From Rhodococcus sp. AW25M09 (GTDB lineage Bacteria > Actinomycetota > Actinomycetes > Mycobacteriales > Mycobacteriaceae), in the NCBI RefSeq assembly GCF_000333955.1, contig NZ_CAPS01000069.1:1-64000 (forward strand): a stretch of DNA of 64,000 nucleotides, in the 5' to 3' direction. Of this stretch, positions 24,945 through 33,919 are shown piece after piece (positions within the stretch are counted from its first letter, which is position 1; each line of letters begins with the position of its first letter). Position numbers and translations under genes: made by a program. The notes under the pieces were generated by a model, which was given only the letters and a program-made list of their open reading frames with translations, did not search any database and was not told where the DNA came from.

Positions 24945-25607
24945 ATGAAGAACTCGCAACACCGCCATCGACAACTCCCGCCCACTGAGGGCCGCACCAC
25001 GCACGACCAGCGTGAGACGGCCTCGGGGGCTTCTCCGCTGCGCGTGGTGCCGACGGCCCACGATGCCACGGGCGACGACGCCGTACCGGCGTGGGTCAAA
25101 CGCCGTGTGCTGCTCCTCAACGCCACATTCGAACCACTGACCGCGCTTCCGATGCGCCGGGCGGTGGTTCTTCTCGTTTGTGGGAAGGCCGACGTGGTGC
25201 ACGACGATCCGGAGGGGCCGTTCATCAGATCGGCCGACTTCTCGGTGCAGGTGCCGTCGGTGATCAGGCTGCGGACGTTCGTCCGAGTGCCGTATCGAGC
25301 TCGAGTGCCCATGACGCGCGCCGCTCTGATGCATCGCGACCGATTCCGGTGCGCGTACTGCGGGAGCAAGGCCGAGACGGTCGACCACGTGGTGCCGCGC
25401 AGCCGAGGAGGCGGCCACTCGTGGGAGAACTGTGTCGCGTGTTGTGCCTCCTGCAACCATCGCAAGGCCGACAAACTGCTCAGCGAGATCGGCTGGACGC
25501 TCCGGGCGCAACTGGTGCCGCCGAAGGGGCCACATTGGCGTCTGCTGGCGACGACGAAGGAGTTGGACCCGAGTTGGCTGGCCTATCTCGGTGAAGGTGC
25601 TGCCTGA
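24945..25607 (+). CDS. HNH endonuclease-family protein (Rv2469c-like)
   Basis: The 220-residue protein has an HNH domain in residues 125-175: FRCAYCGSKAETVDHVVPRS followed by GGGHSWENCVACCASCNHRK, with two CxxC pairs around the H-N-H residues. Before it lies a domain beginning RVLLLNATFEPL, typical of this widespread actinobacterial subfamily. The N-terminal 45 residues are polar and variable. The start ATG 24945 has GGAG upstream. The cellular role is unknown; it is chromosomal, as the same gene lies at this place in mycobacteria, and is unlikely to be a phage gene. Confidence 0.9.
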   Translation: MKNSQHRHRQLPPTEGRTTHDQRETASGASPLRVVPTAHDATGDDAVPAWVKRRVLLLNATFEPLTALPMRRAVVLLVCGKADVVHDDPEGPFIRSADFSVQVPSVIRLRTFVRVPYRARVPMTRAALMHRDRFRCAYCGSKAETVDHVVPRSRGGGHSWENCVACCASCNHRKADKLLSEIGWTLRAQLVPPKGPHWRLLATTKELDPSWLAYLGEGAA

Positions 25608-25674
25608 GGTCGACCTGTCTGCACATTTCGGTCACAACACCGGGCCCGACGTGGTCCGAAGCGCAATTGTCGAC

Positions 25675-25680
25675 TAACGT
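25675..25680 (+). promoter_or_regulatory. -10 box before ctaJ
   Basis: TAACGT ends eight bases before GTG 25689, giving a transcript that starts at or one base before the start codon. The spacing is slightly longer than at the other leaderless sites. Confidence 0.38.
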
Positions 25681-25688
25681 CACACCCT

Positions 25689-25940
25689 GTGAGCATTTTC
25701 GAGACCACGCTGATATTCGTGGTGATTCCGGTTGCGGTGATCGGACTCATCGGCGCGTTGTCCTACCTGACCGACAAGCAGCCCGGTATGGATGTTCCTC
25801 CCTACCGACTGACGGACGAGTGGACGCGCGAGCCATTGCTGTGGAGCGCTACGGACGAGGTGACTCCCTTCGGAGGCCACGGATCGCACGACGCCGACGC
25901 AGCCGATTCGATCGGAGGTGCGGCAAGTGGCAAGTGGTGA
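25689..25940 (+). CDS. ctaJ: Small membrane protein, probable aa3-type cytochrome oxidase subunit CtaJ
   Basis: The 83-residue protein has one membrane helix (TLIFVVIPVAVIGLIGALSY, residues 6-25) and a polar tail with PYRLTDEWTREPLLWSATDE. Size, topology, and position beside the DUF5130 and pepN genes match the accessory subunit CtaJ found in the mycobacterial III2-IV2 respiratory supercomplex (MSMEG_4693, recalled, not searched). It would sit in the plasma membrane at the periphery of cytochrome aa3 oxidase. GTG 25689 is the start. It overlaps the DUF5130 gene by 14 bases, so the two are co-transcribed. Confidence 0.75.
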   Translation: MSIFETTLIFVVIPVAVIGLIGALSYLTDKQPGMDVPPYRLTDEWTREPLLWSATDEVTPFGGHGSHDADAADSIGGAASGKW

Positions 25941-26403
25941 ACTCGTCCGCAGTGACATCAACGAAGAAGATCTGCCGTTCGGCGCTGCACTGACTTCGAG
26001 CGGTCGCGTCTCGGTTGCTCACGAGTTCGGGACGGCAAATCCCGAGCACCTGCCGTTCGCGACTGAGGAACTGGTCGCGCTCGATGACGCGCTGATCGAG
26101 GCGACGCGGCAGACCAAGATTCGGTTCAACATCTACATCGGTGATCTCGGCGACGATCCGGCCGCGGGTGCAGAATCGGTGTTTCCCAGCACGCCCGACG
26201 CCATTCGATCGGTTCTGATTGCCGTCGACCCCAATCGGCACGCTCTGGAGATCCGCAGTGGCAAGCGAGTGTCCAACCGGGCAACCGATCGTGTTGCGCA
26301 GTTGGGCGTGACGGCCGCGCTCGGCCCGTTCCGCGACGGTAACCTCATCGACGGTCTCGTCACGTCCATACGGGTGATGGCGGCGTCCATCCTCAGTCCC
26401 TAG
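25927..26403 (+). CDS. DUF5130 (TPM-like) domain protein
   Basis: The 158-residue protein corresponds to the DUF5130 family (Rv2468c in mycobacteria), related to TPM phosphatase-like domains. Typical segments are FATEELVALDDALIEATRQTK, FNIYIGDLG and VDPNRHALEIRSGKRV, ending in a C-terminal helix (LVTSIRVMAAS). The function is not established. I choose GTG 25927 because GGAGG at 25914-25918 is eight bases upstream; GTG 25918 is within that ribosome site. It overlaps ctaJ. Confidence 0.85.
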   Translation: MASGELVRSDINEEDLPFGAALTSSGRVSVAHEFGTANPEHLPFATEELVALDDALIEATRQTKIRFNIYIGDLGDDPAAGAESVFPSTPDAIRSVLIAVDPNRHALEIRSGKRVSNRATDRVAQLGVTAALGPFRDGNLIDGLVTSIRVMAASILSP

Positions 26404-26407
26404 CTGT

Positions 26408-26435
26408 TTCGGTACCTGAGCACTTCGGTACCTGA
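26408..26435. repeat. 16-bp period direct repeat after DUF5130 gene
   Basis: TTCGGTACCTGA occurs at 26408-26419 and 26424-26435, each followed by G/A-C-A. It lies between the DUF5130 stop and the terminator and looks like a small local duplication. Confidence 0.5.
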
Positions 26436-26465
26436 ACAACTGGCTCCGTCGGAGCGCATGCAACG

Positions 26466-26511
26466 GCAAGGGCCGGTTGCTTCACCTGTCGGTGATGCAA
26501 CCGGCCCTTGC
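26466..26511. terminator. Bidirectional terminator between DUF5130 gene and pepN
   Basis: GCAAGGGCCGGTTGC (26466-26480) and GCAACCGGCCCTTGC (26497-26511) are perfect 15-base complements around a 16-base loop, between two convergent genes. Confidence 0.8.
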
Positions 26512-26528
26512 TGTCGATACCGGGGAGA

Positions 26529-29102
26529 TCAGCTCGCGTCGAACTCCCGCGCGGCGAGAGCCCGAACGATGCCGGCCCGACCCTCGATCACCAGGCGACG
26601 AAGTGCGGGAGGCAAGTCGCCGTCGAGGAACCGATCCGCTGCCGCCAGCGACTGCTCGTCGACCGACCAGGAGGGGTACAGCCCGATCACGACGGTCTGC
26701 GCGACCTCACTGGACCGACGAGACCAGACGCCTTGGATGGCGTCGAAGTACCGGGCGACGTACGGCTCGAGGAGCTCGCCCTGGCCGGGGCCTGCGAATG
26801 CTCCGATGATCGAGCGCGCGGTGATGTTCGGTACGGCGTCGTCGTCGACCACTGTCGTCCACGCCTGTTCCTTGACCTCCGCGCTCGGACGTGAGGCTCG
26901 TGCGGCCGCGGCCGCACGGGCACCGGCAGCGGTGTTGTCCTTGCCCGCTTCGGCATCGATCACCGGCGAGTCGAGTCCGTCGGCATCGATTGCTCCGGCC
27001 GCTGCCAGCGCCGTGACGATCCGCCAGCGCAGATCGGTATCGACGCCGAGCCCGGCCAGGGATTGGCCGTCCACATCGCCGTCCAGTAGTGCGCGCAGCA
27101 CCTCTACGTGGCGATCACCGAGTTCTGAACCGGTGAGGGCGTTGACGAAGGCCAGCTGATGATCCGAGCCTGCCTCGGCGCCGCGGGCCAGTTCGAGCAG
27201 CGTGTCCGCGAACTCGGGTGACCCGTGCTCTGCTGCCCATGCAGGATCGGCGTAGCTGTCGATTGCCGTCTTGGCTTGCGCCAGCAGACGTTGCACCACA
27301 CCCACTTCGGTCTCACCGCCGATTCCGCGTTGAACCAGGGCCACGAAGTCCCGGGCCTTCATCTCTGCGGAGCGGGTCATCTCCCAGGCCGCCGACCAGG
27401 CGAGGGTGCGGGGGAGCGGTTCGGCGATGTCGCCGATGCGAGCAAGGAGCGTGTCGAGTGAATCCGGATCCAGCCGCACTGCGCAGTACGTCAGATCGTC
27501 GTCGTTGACCAGCACCAACTTGCCGCGAGAGATACCGACCAGTGCGTCGACAGTCGTCGATTCGGCGGCCTCGAGATCGAGCTCGACGCGGTCGGTACGC
27601 ACCAGCTTGCCATCGACGTCGTCGTAGATGCCGACAGCGATGCGGTGGACTCTATGCTCGCCCGCACCTGGTGCTGCGCCCGTCTGTCGGACGGCGAAGC
27701 GGCTGAACTTGCCGTCGGCGTCGACGTCGAAATCCGGACTCAGCGTGTTCAGGCCGGTGGTGCGCAGCCACTGTGTACCCCAGTCCGAGAGGTCTCTACC
27801 CGACGACTTCTCCAGCGCGGCAAGCAGATCCGAGAAGGTGGCGTTGCCGAAGGCGTGATCGACGAAGTACGCCCGCAACCCGGCCAGGAAGTCTTCCTTG
27901 CCGACATAGGCCACCAGCTGCTTGAGCACACTCGCGCCCTTGGCGTACGTGATGCCGTCGAAGTTGACCTCCACCGCGGCCAGGTCGGGGATGTCCGCCG
28001 CGATGGGGTGGGTCGAGGGCAGCTGGTCCTGCCGGTAGGCCCAGGCCTTCTCCACGTTGGCGAACGTGGTCCAAGCGTTGGTGTACTCGGTTGCCTCGGA
28101 CTGACAGAGCACCGAGGCGAACGTGGCGAACGACTCGTTGAGCCACAGGTCGTTCCACCACGTCATCGTCACCAGATCGCCGAACCACATGTGCGCCATC
28201 TCGTGCAGCACGGTCTCGGCGCGACGTTCGTACGAGGCACGGGTCACCTTGGACCGAAAGACGTAATCCTCCAGGTACGTGACGGCACCGGCGTTCTCCA
28301 TCGCGCCGGCATTGAACTCGGGTACGAACAGCTGGTCGTACTTGCCGAAGGCGTACGGGGTCCCGAAGTTCTCGTGGTAGAAACCGAAGCCCTGCTTGGT
28401 CTCGGTGAACAGTCGCTCCTCGTCCATGTGCTCGGCAAGCGATGCACGGCAGTAGATTCCGAGGGGAATCGTGCCGTGGTCGTCGGTGTACGAGTCGGTC
28501 CACTCTGCGTAAGGACCCGCGATCAGCGCGACGAGGTAGGTGCTCATCAGCGGTGTCGTATCGAACACGTGCTCGCCGGAGGCGGGCTCGGCCGCGTGCG
28601 CGGCATTGGAGATGATGGTCCAACTCTCCGGCGCGGTGACCTTCAGATCGAAGGTCGCCTTGATGTCCGGTTGATCGAAGCAAGCGAACATGCGCTTGGC
28701 ATCGGCCGTCTCGAACTGGGAGTACAGATACACCGAATCGTCCGACGGGTCGACGAACCGGTGCAGGCCCTCGCCGGTGTGCGAGTAAATGCAGTCCGCA
28801 TCGATGACGAGCTCGTTGTGCTCGGCCAGATCCTCGAGTGCAATGCCCGTCGACTCGTCGTAGCTCGCGGTATCGAGTTCGGTGCCGTTGAGAGTCGCGG
28901 AACGGATCGAACTCGCAACGATGTCCACGAAACTCGACGCTCCGGCAGTAGCCGCGAACGTGATGGTGGTGAGCGAGCGGAACGTCTTCTCGCCGGGATT
29001 GCCCTCGCCGTCGGTGAGATCGAGAACGATCGCGTACTTCGTGTCCCCGATTATCGCCGAGCGTTCGGAGGCTTGGTCACGCGTCAGGTTGGGAGCAACC
29101 AC
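26529..29102 (-). CDS. pepN: Aminopeptidase N (M1 family zinc metallopeptidase)
   Basis: The roughly 857-residue cytosolic enzyme removes N-terminal residues from peptides. It has the exopeptidase motif GAMEN (in NAGAMENAGAVTYL), the zinc site HEMAHMWFGDLVTM with the downstream Glu in NESFATF, and the ERAP1-like C-terminal helical domain. I favour GTG 29102, which gives VVAPNLTRDQASERSA, matching the usual family start, with AGAGG upstream; GTG 29114 and ATG 29147 add 4 and 15 residues. It is divergent from the DsbA-like gene and convergent with the DUF5130 gene, as in mycobacteria (Rv2467). Confidence 0.93.
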   Translation of the reverse strand: MVAPNLTRDQASERSAIIGDTKYAIVLDLTDGEGNPGEKTFRSLTTITFAATAGASSFVDIVASSIRSATLNGTELDTASYDESTGIALEDLAEHNELVIDADCIYSHTGEGLHRFVDPSDDSVYLYSQFETADAKRMFACFDQPDIKATFDLKVTAPESWTIISNAAHAAEPASGEHVFDTTPLMSTYLVALIAGPYAEWTDSYTDDHGTIPLGIYCRASLAEHMDEERLFTETKQGFGFYHENFGTPYAFGKYDQLFVPEFNAGAMENAGAVTYLEDYVFRSKVTRASYERRAETVLHEMAHMWFGDLVTMTWWNDLWLNESFATFASVLCQSEATEYTNAWTTFANVEKAWAYRQDQLPSTHPIAADIPDLAAVEVNFDGITYAKGASVLKQLVAYVGKEDFLAGLRAYFVDHAFGNATFSDLLAALEKSSGRDLSDWGTQWLRTTGLNTLSPDFDVDADGKFSRFAVRQTGAAPGAGEHRVHRIAVGIYDDVDGKLVRTDRVELDLEAAESTTVDALVGISRGKLVLVNDDDLTYCAVRLDPDSLDTLLARIGDIAEPLPRTLAWSAAWEMTRSAEMKARDFVALVQRGIGGETEVGVVQRLLAQAKTAIDSYADPAWAAEHGSPEFADTLLELARGAEAGSDHQLAFVNALTGSELGDRHVEVLRALLDGDVDGQSLAGLGVDTDLRWRIVTALAAAGAIDADGLDSPVIDAEAGKDNTAAGARAAAAARASRPSAEVKEQAWTTVVDDDAVPNITARSIIGAFAGPGQGELLEPYVARYFDAIQGVWSRRSSEVAQTVVIGLYPSWSVDEQSLAAADRFLDGDLPPALRRLVIEGRAGIVRALAAREFDAS

Positions 29103-29260
29103 TTCAGTCGACACCTCTTCGTGTAGTTGTTGGGTAGTGCCGTCCATCCCATCACGTCACACGTAGCTCGCGCTGGCCGACGGGTAGCGCGGAATGTCTG
29201 CGCGGTGGGAGGTTGTTATGCACGAAGAGATGTTGACCTCGACTTCCAAGGAGTAGGACT

Positions 29261-29878
29261 GTGGCCGGTTCAGGACAGAAAGACACTGCGGATTTTTGGT
29301 TCGACCCACTGTGCCCGTGGTGCTGGATCACCTCGCGGTGGATTCTCGAAGTGCAGAAGGTACGAGATATCGACGTGAACCTGCACGTCATGAGCCTTGC
29401 CGTGCTCAACGAGGGCCGCGATCTGCCCGAGGAATACGCGGCGATGATGAAGAAGGCGTGGGGCCCGGTTCGCGTGGCGATCGCTGCAGCCAAGCTCGAG
29501 GGTGACGACATTCTCGCACCGCTGTACACGGCGATGGGAACGCGAATCCACAACGAGGGCAACAAGGATTTCGACGTCGTCATCGCAGAGTCCTTGGCCG
29601 AACTGGAGCTGCCGAGCGATCTCGCCGAGGCGGCGGACAGCACCGAGTACGACGAGGACCTGCGCACCAGCCATCACGCAGGGATGGACAAGGTGGGCCC
29701 CGACGTCGGTACCCCGACCATTCACGTCAACGGCGTCGCCTTCTTCGGCCCTGTCATCTCGCGGATCCCGCGGGGCGAAGAGGCAGGCAAGCTGTGGGAC
29801 GCATCGGTGATCTTCGCGTCCTACCCGCACTTCTTCGAGCTCAAGCGCTCGCGGAACGAGGACCCGCAGTTCGACTGA
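29261..29878 (+). CDS. DsbA/FrnE-family thiol oxidoreductase, mycothiol-dependent reductase type
   Basis: The 205-residue protein has a thioredoxin fold with the active site CPWC in [13 protein letters not shown] (residues 14-26), followed by the helical insertion typical of DsbA/FrnE proteins, and the cis-Pro region GTPTIHVNG. It matches Rv2466c of M. tuberculosis, a mycothiol-dependent nitroreductase that activates some prodrugs and protects against oxidants. No signal peptide is present, so it acts in the cytosol. The start is GTG 29261, with AAGGAG at 29249-29254. Confidence 0.9.
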   Translation: MAGSGQKDTADFWFDPLCPWCWITSRWILEVQKVRDIDVNLHVMSLAVLNEGRDLPEEYAAMMKKAWGPVRVAIAAAKLEGDDILAPLYTAMGTRIHNEGNKDFDVVIAESLAELELPSDLAEAADSTEYDEDLRTSHHAGMDKVGPDVGTPTIHVNGVAFFGPVISRIPRGEEAGKLWDASVIFASYPHFFELKRSRNEDPQFD

Positions 29879-29885
29879 GAGCGCT

Positions 29886-29935
29886 GCCCCTCGTGCGTGG
29901 AAATTCGTAGCAGGAGTCGAAGTTCCGCGCACGGG
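29886..29935. terminator. Imperfect hairpin between convergent genes
   Basis: GTGCGTGGAA pairs with TTCCGCGCAC, extended by CCCC and GGGG across a two-base bulge. It fills the 61-base gap between the DsbA-like gene and the DUF429 gene. Confidence 0.4.
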
Positions 29936-29939
29936 GATG

Positions 29940-30602
29940 TCAGGCGACGATTCGATCCGACGCGTCCTCGGTGCCGAAGACGAGGTGCTCGCCGACGTGA
30001 AAACGCCGAGCCGACCAGGCCGCCGCGGCCGCGTCGAGGAAGTCGTCGACGGCCGGCCCGAGTGGCAGGTCGGCCAGGTCGATGCGCTCGCTCCACCGTT
30101 CGAGTGCTGACAATCGTTGCCCGACGCCGCGACCGGTTTTCTTGGACGCATAGTGCGTCGTCGCTGACATTGCCCGAAACGAGCATTCGGGATGTACCTC
30201 GACATACGTGGCCGGATCGAAGTTCGCGTCCCGCCACGCCTGTACCGCGGGAAGTATGTGCCACGTCTGTTTGCTGATCGCCTTGCCGGTGATGCGGCGC
30301 GATACCGCACACGCCTGCTCGTACGTCGGTGCGCCGAGAACGTTGACGACAGGCGTGTGGAAGATCGAGCTACGGGCGGTGCCGAGAAACTTCTTCGCCT
30401 CGAGTTCACTGATGCGATAGCCGCTATCGGGTAGGGACAGCGGCATATCGACGCCCACCCGAGCGCAGTCTCGGGTCGCCTCCAGCACTTCTGGCACGGA
30501 TGAACAGGCCCGCCATGTCAGGGTCGAGCCCTCGAAGAATGCGACGACCCACGCACCCTTCGCGCCGTCCACGCCGGCAAATTTCTCGGCTCCGGAGTTC
30601 AC
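29940..30602 (-). CDS. DUF429 domain protein (RNase H-like fold)
   Basis: The 220-residue protein belongs to DUF429. Its N-terminus FAGVDGAKGAWVVAF and the later VGVDMPLSLPDSGYR carry the two aspartates of the RNase H-like core; further conserved stretches are RSSIFHTPV and VEVHPECSFRAM. A nuclease role is inferred from the fold but not demonstrated. The start GTG 30602 lies 16 bases from the divergent rpiB start, so the two promoters overlap. Confidence 0.8.
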   Translation of the reverse strand: MNSGAEKFAGVDGAKGAWVVAFFEGSTLTWRACSSVPEVLEATRDCARVGVDMPLSLPDSGYRISELEAKKFLGTARSSIFHTPVVNVLGAPTYEQACAVSRRITGKAISKQTWHILPAVQAWRDANFDPATYVEVHPECSFRAMSATTHYASKKTGRGVGQRLSALERWSERIDLADLPLGPAVDDFLDAAAAAWSARRFHVGEHLVFGTEDASDRIVA

Positions 30603-30618
30603 CTGTCAGACTCTATGC

Positions 30619-31098
30619 ATGCGCGTATACCTGGGTGCCGACCACGCCGGCCTCGAGTTCAAGAATCAGATCATCGAACACCTGACGGCGACCGGGCACG
30701 AGCCCGTGGACTGCGGCGCTTTCGATTACGACCCCGTCGACGACTACCCGGCATTCTGTATCGACGCGGCACGCCGCGTCGTCGCCGACCCGGGCAGCCG
30801 CGGGCTGGTACTCGGCGGTTCCGGAAACGGCGAGCAGATCGCCGCGAACAAGGTGCCCGGCGCTCGCTGCGCTCTGGCATGGAGTGTCGAAACCGCCAAG
30901 TTGGCCCGTGAGCACAACGACGCGCAGCTCATCGGCCTCGGTGGCCGCATGCACACACTGCCCGAGGCGCTGGCCATCGTCGACGCATTTCTCGGTACCC
31001 CGTTCTCGGGCGAAGAGCGCCACCAGCGTCGCATCGACATTCTGTCCGAGTACGAACGCAGCGGCGAGGCCCCCGCGGTGCCGGGAAAGCCCGAGTAG
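30619..31098 (+). CDS. rpiB: Ribose-5-phosphate isomerase B
   Basis: The 159-residue RpiB interconverts ribose 5-phosphate and ribulose 5-phosphate in the pentose phosphate pathway. Visible features are MRVYLGADHAGLEFKNQI, the catalytic-region DCGAFDYDPVDDYP, and GLVLGGSGNGEQIAANKVPG with the anion hole. Actinobacterial RpiB uses a Glu as base instead of Cys; the E in GSGNGEQ fits. The minus strand neighbour is divergent. CAGACT ends six bases before ATG 30619, a weak leaderless -10. The nei gene abuts its stop codon. Confidence 0.95.
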   Translation: MRVYLGADHAGLEFKNQIIEHLTATGHEPVDCGAFDYDPVDDYPAFCIDAARRVVADPGSRGLVLGGSGNGEQIAANKVPGARCALAWSVETAKLAREHNDAQLIGLGGRMHTLPEALAIVDAFLGTPFSGEERHQRRIDILSEYERSGEAPAVPGKPE

Positions 31099-31893
31099 GT
31101 GCCTGAGGGGCACACTCTGCACCGACTGGCTCGGTTGCATCAGCGTCGATTCGCCGGAGCGCCGGTGGAGGCGAGCAGTCCACAGGGGCGGTTCGTCTCC
31201 GGTGCTTCGCTGATCGACGGCCTCGTGTTCGAGAAGGCAGAGGCCTGGGGCAAACACCTGCTGCACCGATACGAGTCCGATCTGATCGTGCACATTCACC
31301 TCGGCCTTTACGGGAAGTTCACCGAACAGGCCGTGCCACTGAACGAGCCGGTGGGTGCAGTGCGTCTGCGCTTGGTGGGGGAGAAGTACGGTGTCGACCT
31401 TCGTGGGCCCACCGCCTGCGAGATCTACACCGAGCAGCAGGTCGACGCCCTCGTGGCCCGTCTCGGACCGGACCCGCTTCGCAAGGATGCAGATCCGAGT
31501 GCGGCGTGGGCGCGAATCTCCAAGTCGCGCACTGCGATCGGGACGCTGTTGATGGATCAGAAGGTGCTCGCCGGCGTCGGCAACGTCTACCGCGCCGAGA
31601 TTCTTTTCCGCCACGAGATCAATCCGATGAGGCCGGGCAAAGACCTCGATCGGTCGGAGTGGGATGCGATCTGGTTCGACCTGGTCGAGTTGATGAAAAT
31701 CGGAGTGCGGCGCGGCCGCATCATCACCATCCGGCCCGAGGACGATCACGGCGATACCTACGCCGCACGCCGGCCGCGGTCGTACGTCTACCGCAGGCAG
31801 GGCTTTCCGTGCCGAGTGTGCGGTGCAGAAATTCTGCACTCGACGATGCAGGCACGAAACTTGTTTTGGTGCCCGGTCTGTCAGGCAACGTAG
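31099..31893 (+). CDS. nei: Fpg/Nei-family DNA glycosylase (endonuclease VIII type)
   Basis: The 264-residue base-excision repair enzyme starts at GTG 31099 immediately after the rpiB stop. After removal of Met the N-terminal proline and glutamate (PEGHT) form the active site of the Nei/Fpg family. Helix-two-turn-helix sequence VLAGVGNVYRAEILF is present, and the C-terminus has a zinc finger with cysteines in CRVCG and CPVC. Without experimental data Nei and Fpg can be confused; PEGHT and the mycobacterial neighbour Rv2464c point to Nei. It removes oxidised pyrimidines and has AP-lyase activity. Confidence 0.93.
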   Translation: MPEGHTLHRLARLHQRRFAGAPVEASSPQGRFVSGASLIDGLVFEKAEAWGKHLLHRYESDLIVHIHLGLYGKFTEQAVPLNEPVGAVRLRLVGEKYGVDLRGPTACEIYTEQQVDALVARLGPDPLRKDADPSAAWARISKSRTAIGTLLMDQKVLAGVGNVYRAEILFRHEINPMRPGKDLDRSEWDAIWFDLVELMKIGVRRGRIITIRPEDDHGDTYAARRPRSYVYRRQGFPCRVCGAEILHSTMQARNLFWCPVCQAT

Positions 31894-31966
31894 TTACCGA
31901 AGCGGTGCGGAGTTGATCGTTTCGGATCGTTTCGAGTCGAATCCAGACTGAGCGGACACGAAAAAA

Positions 31967-31987
31967 CCCCGCACCGGGAGTGCGGGG
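31967..31987. terminator. Terminator between nei and tRNA-Gly
   Basis: CCCCGCAC (31967-31974) and GTGCGGGG (31980-31987) pair around CGGGA. Six A residues precede it, which become a T-run on the minus strand, so it ends the tRNA-Gly transcript; it can also stop nei. Confidence 0.8.
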
Positions 31988-31994
31988 CTTTCGA

Positions 31995-32068
31995 TGGAGC
32001 CGATGACGAGAATCGAACTCGCGTAGCCTGTTTGGAAGACAGGGGCTCTACCATTGAGCTACATCGGC
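31995..32068 (-). tRNA. tRNA-Gly (anticodon TCC), CCA encoded
   Basis: The minus strand gives a full cloverleaf with acceptor GCCGATG/CATCGGC, anticodon loop CTTCCAA (anticodon TCC at 32036-32034), T arm GAG-TTCGATT-CTC, and CCA at 31997-31995. It matches the glyV position next to tig in mycobacteria. In 32069-32261 nothing else is seen. Confidence 0.95.
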
Positions 32069-32261
32069 ATGCAAACAACAGTCGTGGGATCGCCATTTCC
32101 GTCGCCTGCGTTTCAAGACTGTACCCAACGCTGCCGCCGGATTCCAAACCGGCCCGCCGCGCCGCTTCCGGCCGAACGTCATCGGTGGGGTTCCCGGAAC
32201 CTCATCGGTGGGGCGCCCATGAGGGGCTACTATCGGTTGCTGTTGAATGGTGACCGTACGA

Positions 32262-32335
32262 CGGGGTGTGGCGCAGCTTGGTAGCGCATCCGCTTTGGGA
32301 GCGGAGGGTCGCAGGTTCAATTCCTGTCACCCCGA
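32262..32335 (+). tRNA. tRNA-Pro (anticodon TGG), CCA not encoded
   Basis: Acceptor CGGGGTG pairs with CACCCCG, D arm GCGC...GCGC, anticodon loop TTTGGGA (anticodon TGG at 32296-32298), T arm CAGG-TTCAATT-CCTG. The gene ends in A followed by CAAA, so CCA is added by enzyme. Confidence 0.95.
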
Positions 32336-32438
32336 CAAATGAGGGCCGCAGGCACGGCTCGCCGTGTTCGTGGCGAGCGAGGCAGAACCGCAAGCCAGCA
32401 TCATCAGCAAGCAAGATCACCACAAAGGAGCATGTCCC

Positions 32439-33818
32439 GTGAAGAGCACCGTCGAGCAGCTGAGCCCGACGCGAGTCCGTATCAACGTTGAGGTGCCCTT
32501 CGAGGAGCTCAAGCCTGATTTCGACCGCGCGTACAAGGCTCTGGCTCAGCAGATCCGCCTCCCAGGATTCCGTCCGGGCAAGGCTCCGGCCAAGCTCCTC
32601 GAAGCACGCGTCGGCCGTGGTGCCGTACTGGAGCAGGTCGTCAACGACGCTCTTCCCTCCCGCTACTCCGAGGCCGTGACCAACGAGAAGGTCAAGGTCA
32701 TCGGCCAGCCCGAGATCGAGATCACCAAGATCGAAGACGGCACCGAACTCACGTTCACCGCTGAGGTCGACGTGCGCCCCGAGATCGACCTGCCGGACTA
32801 CTCGACCATCAGCGTCGTCGTCGACCCGCTCGAGATCACCGACGAGGCCGTGGACGAGCAGCTGCAGTCGCTGCGCCAGCGCTTCGGCACCCTCACCGGT
32901 GTCGACCGCGCGGTTCGGACCGGCGACTTCGTCTCGATCGATCTCTCGGCCACCGTCGACGGCGAGAACGTCGAAGAAGCCACCGCGAGCGGCCTGTCCC
33001 ACGAGGTCGGTTCCGGTCAGCTCATCGATGGTCTGGACGACGCGATCATCGGCGTCTCGGCAAACGAGTCGAAGGAGTTCACCTCGACTCTGGTGGCCGG
33101 CGAGTACACGGGCAAGGAAGCCGTCGTCACGGTCAAGGTCGTGTCCGTCAAGGAACGCGAGCTGCCCGAGGCCGACGACGAGTTCGCCCAGCTGGCCAGT
33201 GAGTTCGACACGTTCGAGGAACTGCTCGAGGACCTGAAGGCGCGCGTCGAGCGGGTCAAGAAGGTCGAGCAGGCCGGCCAGATTCGTGACAAGGTCCTCG
33301 AGACGTTGCTCGACACGCTCGAGATCCCGGCCCCCGAGGCCGTCGTCAAGGCCGAGGTCGACTCCCAGGTGCACGAGGCCATCCACGGTCTCGATCACAA
33401 CGAGGAGGCGCTCGCCGAGCTGCTCGAGTCGCAGGGTTCGAGCCGCGAGGAGTTCGACAAGGACGTCAAGGAGGGTGCCGAGAAGTCGGTGCGTACCCAG
33501 CTTCTCCTCGACGCGATCGCCGAAGCAGAGAACACTCAGGTCGGCCAGGAAGAGCTCACCGAGCGGATCATCTTCCAGGCGCAGCGCTACGGCATGCCGC
33601 CCGAGCAGTTCATCCAGCAGGTGCAGCAGGCCAACCAGCTCGGTGCCGTGTTCGCCGATGTCAAGCGCGGTAAGGCGTTGGCCTCGGTCGTCGAGCGCGT
33701 CACCGTGACCGACACCACCGGCGCGAGCGTCGATACGGCGGAACTGTTCGGCAGCCCCGCCGATGCTCCCGACGAGGTCGAAGCACTGGATTCATCCGAA
33801 GGCGAACAAGAGAAGTAA
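32439..33818 (+). CDS. tig: Trigger factor (ribosome-bound chaperone, prolyl isomerase)
   Basis: The 459-residue trigger factor starts at GTG 32439 with AAAGGAG at 32424-32430. The N-terminal ribosome-binding domain includes [18 protein letters not shown] (the GFRxGKxP ribosome motif); the FKBP-type domain follows at about 160-245, and the C-terminal helical chaperone domain to about 430, with an acidic tail ([15 protein letters not shown]). It binds nascent chains at the exit tunnel. It precedes clpP1P2 and clpX as in most bacteria and is closed off by a terminator. In the gap 32336-32438 there is a short hairpin at 32357-32378 and no gene. Confidence 0.96.
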   Translation: MKSTVEQLSPTRVRINVEVPFEELKPDFDRAYKALAQQIRLPGFRPGKAPAKLLEARVGRGAVLEQVVNDALPSRYSEAVTNEKVKVIGQPEIEITKIEDGTELTFTAEVDVRPEIDLPDYSTISVVVDPLEITDEAVDEQLQSLRQRFGTLTGVDRAVRTGDFVSIDLSATVDGENVEEATASGLSHEVGSGQLIDGLDDAIIGVSANESKEFTSTLVAGEYTGKEAVVTVKVVSVKERELPEADDEFAQLASEFDTFEELLEDLKARVERVKKVEQAGQIRDKVLETLLDTLEIPAPEAVVKAEVDSQVHEAIHGLDHNEEALAELLESQGSSREEFDKDVKEGAEKSVRTQLLLDAIAEAENTQVGQEELTERIIFQAQRYGMPPEQFIQQVQQANQLGAVFADVKRGKALASVVERVTVTDTTGASVDTAELFGSPADAPDEVEALDSSEGEQEK

Positions 33819-33832
33819 CGCTGACAGCGAAC

Positions 33833-33864
33833 GACGGCGGTTCCGGGACTCCGGAGCCGCCGTC
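33833..33864 (+). terminator. Terminator after tig
   Basis: GACGGCGGTTCCG (33833-33845) pairs with CGGAGCCGCCGTC (33852-33864) with one G-T pair, followed by TTTCGTT. Confidence 0.85.
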
Positions 33865-33870
33865 TTTCGT

Positions 33871-33876
33871 TAGTGT
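33871..33876 (+). promoter_or_regulatory. -10 box of the clpP1P2 operon
   Basis: TAGTGT lies directly after the tig terminator and about 45 bases before the clpP1 start, the only space for a clpP promoter. Confidence 0.4.
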
Positions 33877-33919
33877 CTGTGTCAGGAACCAACGATTTGT
33901 TATGGAAAAGGCAGGTACC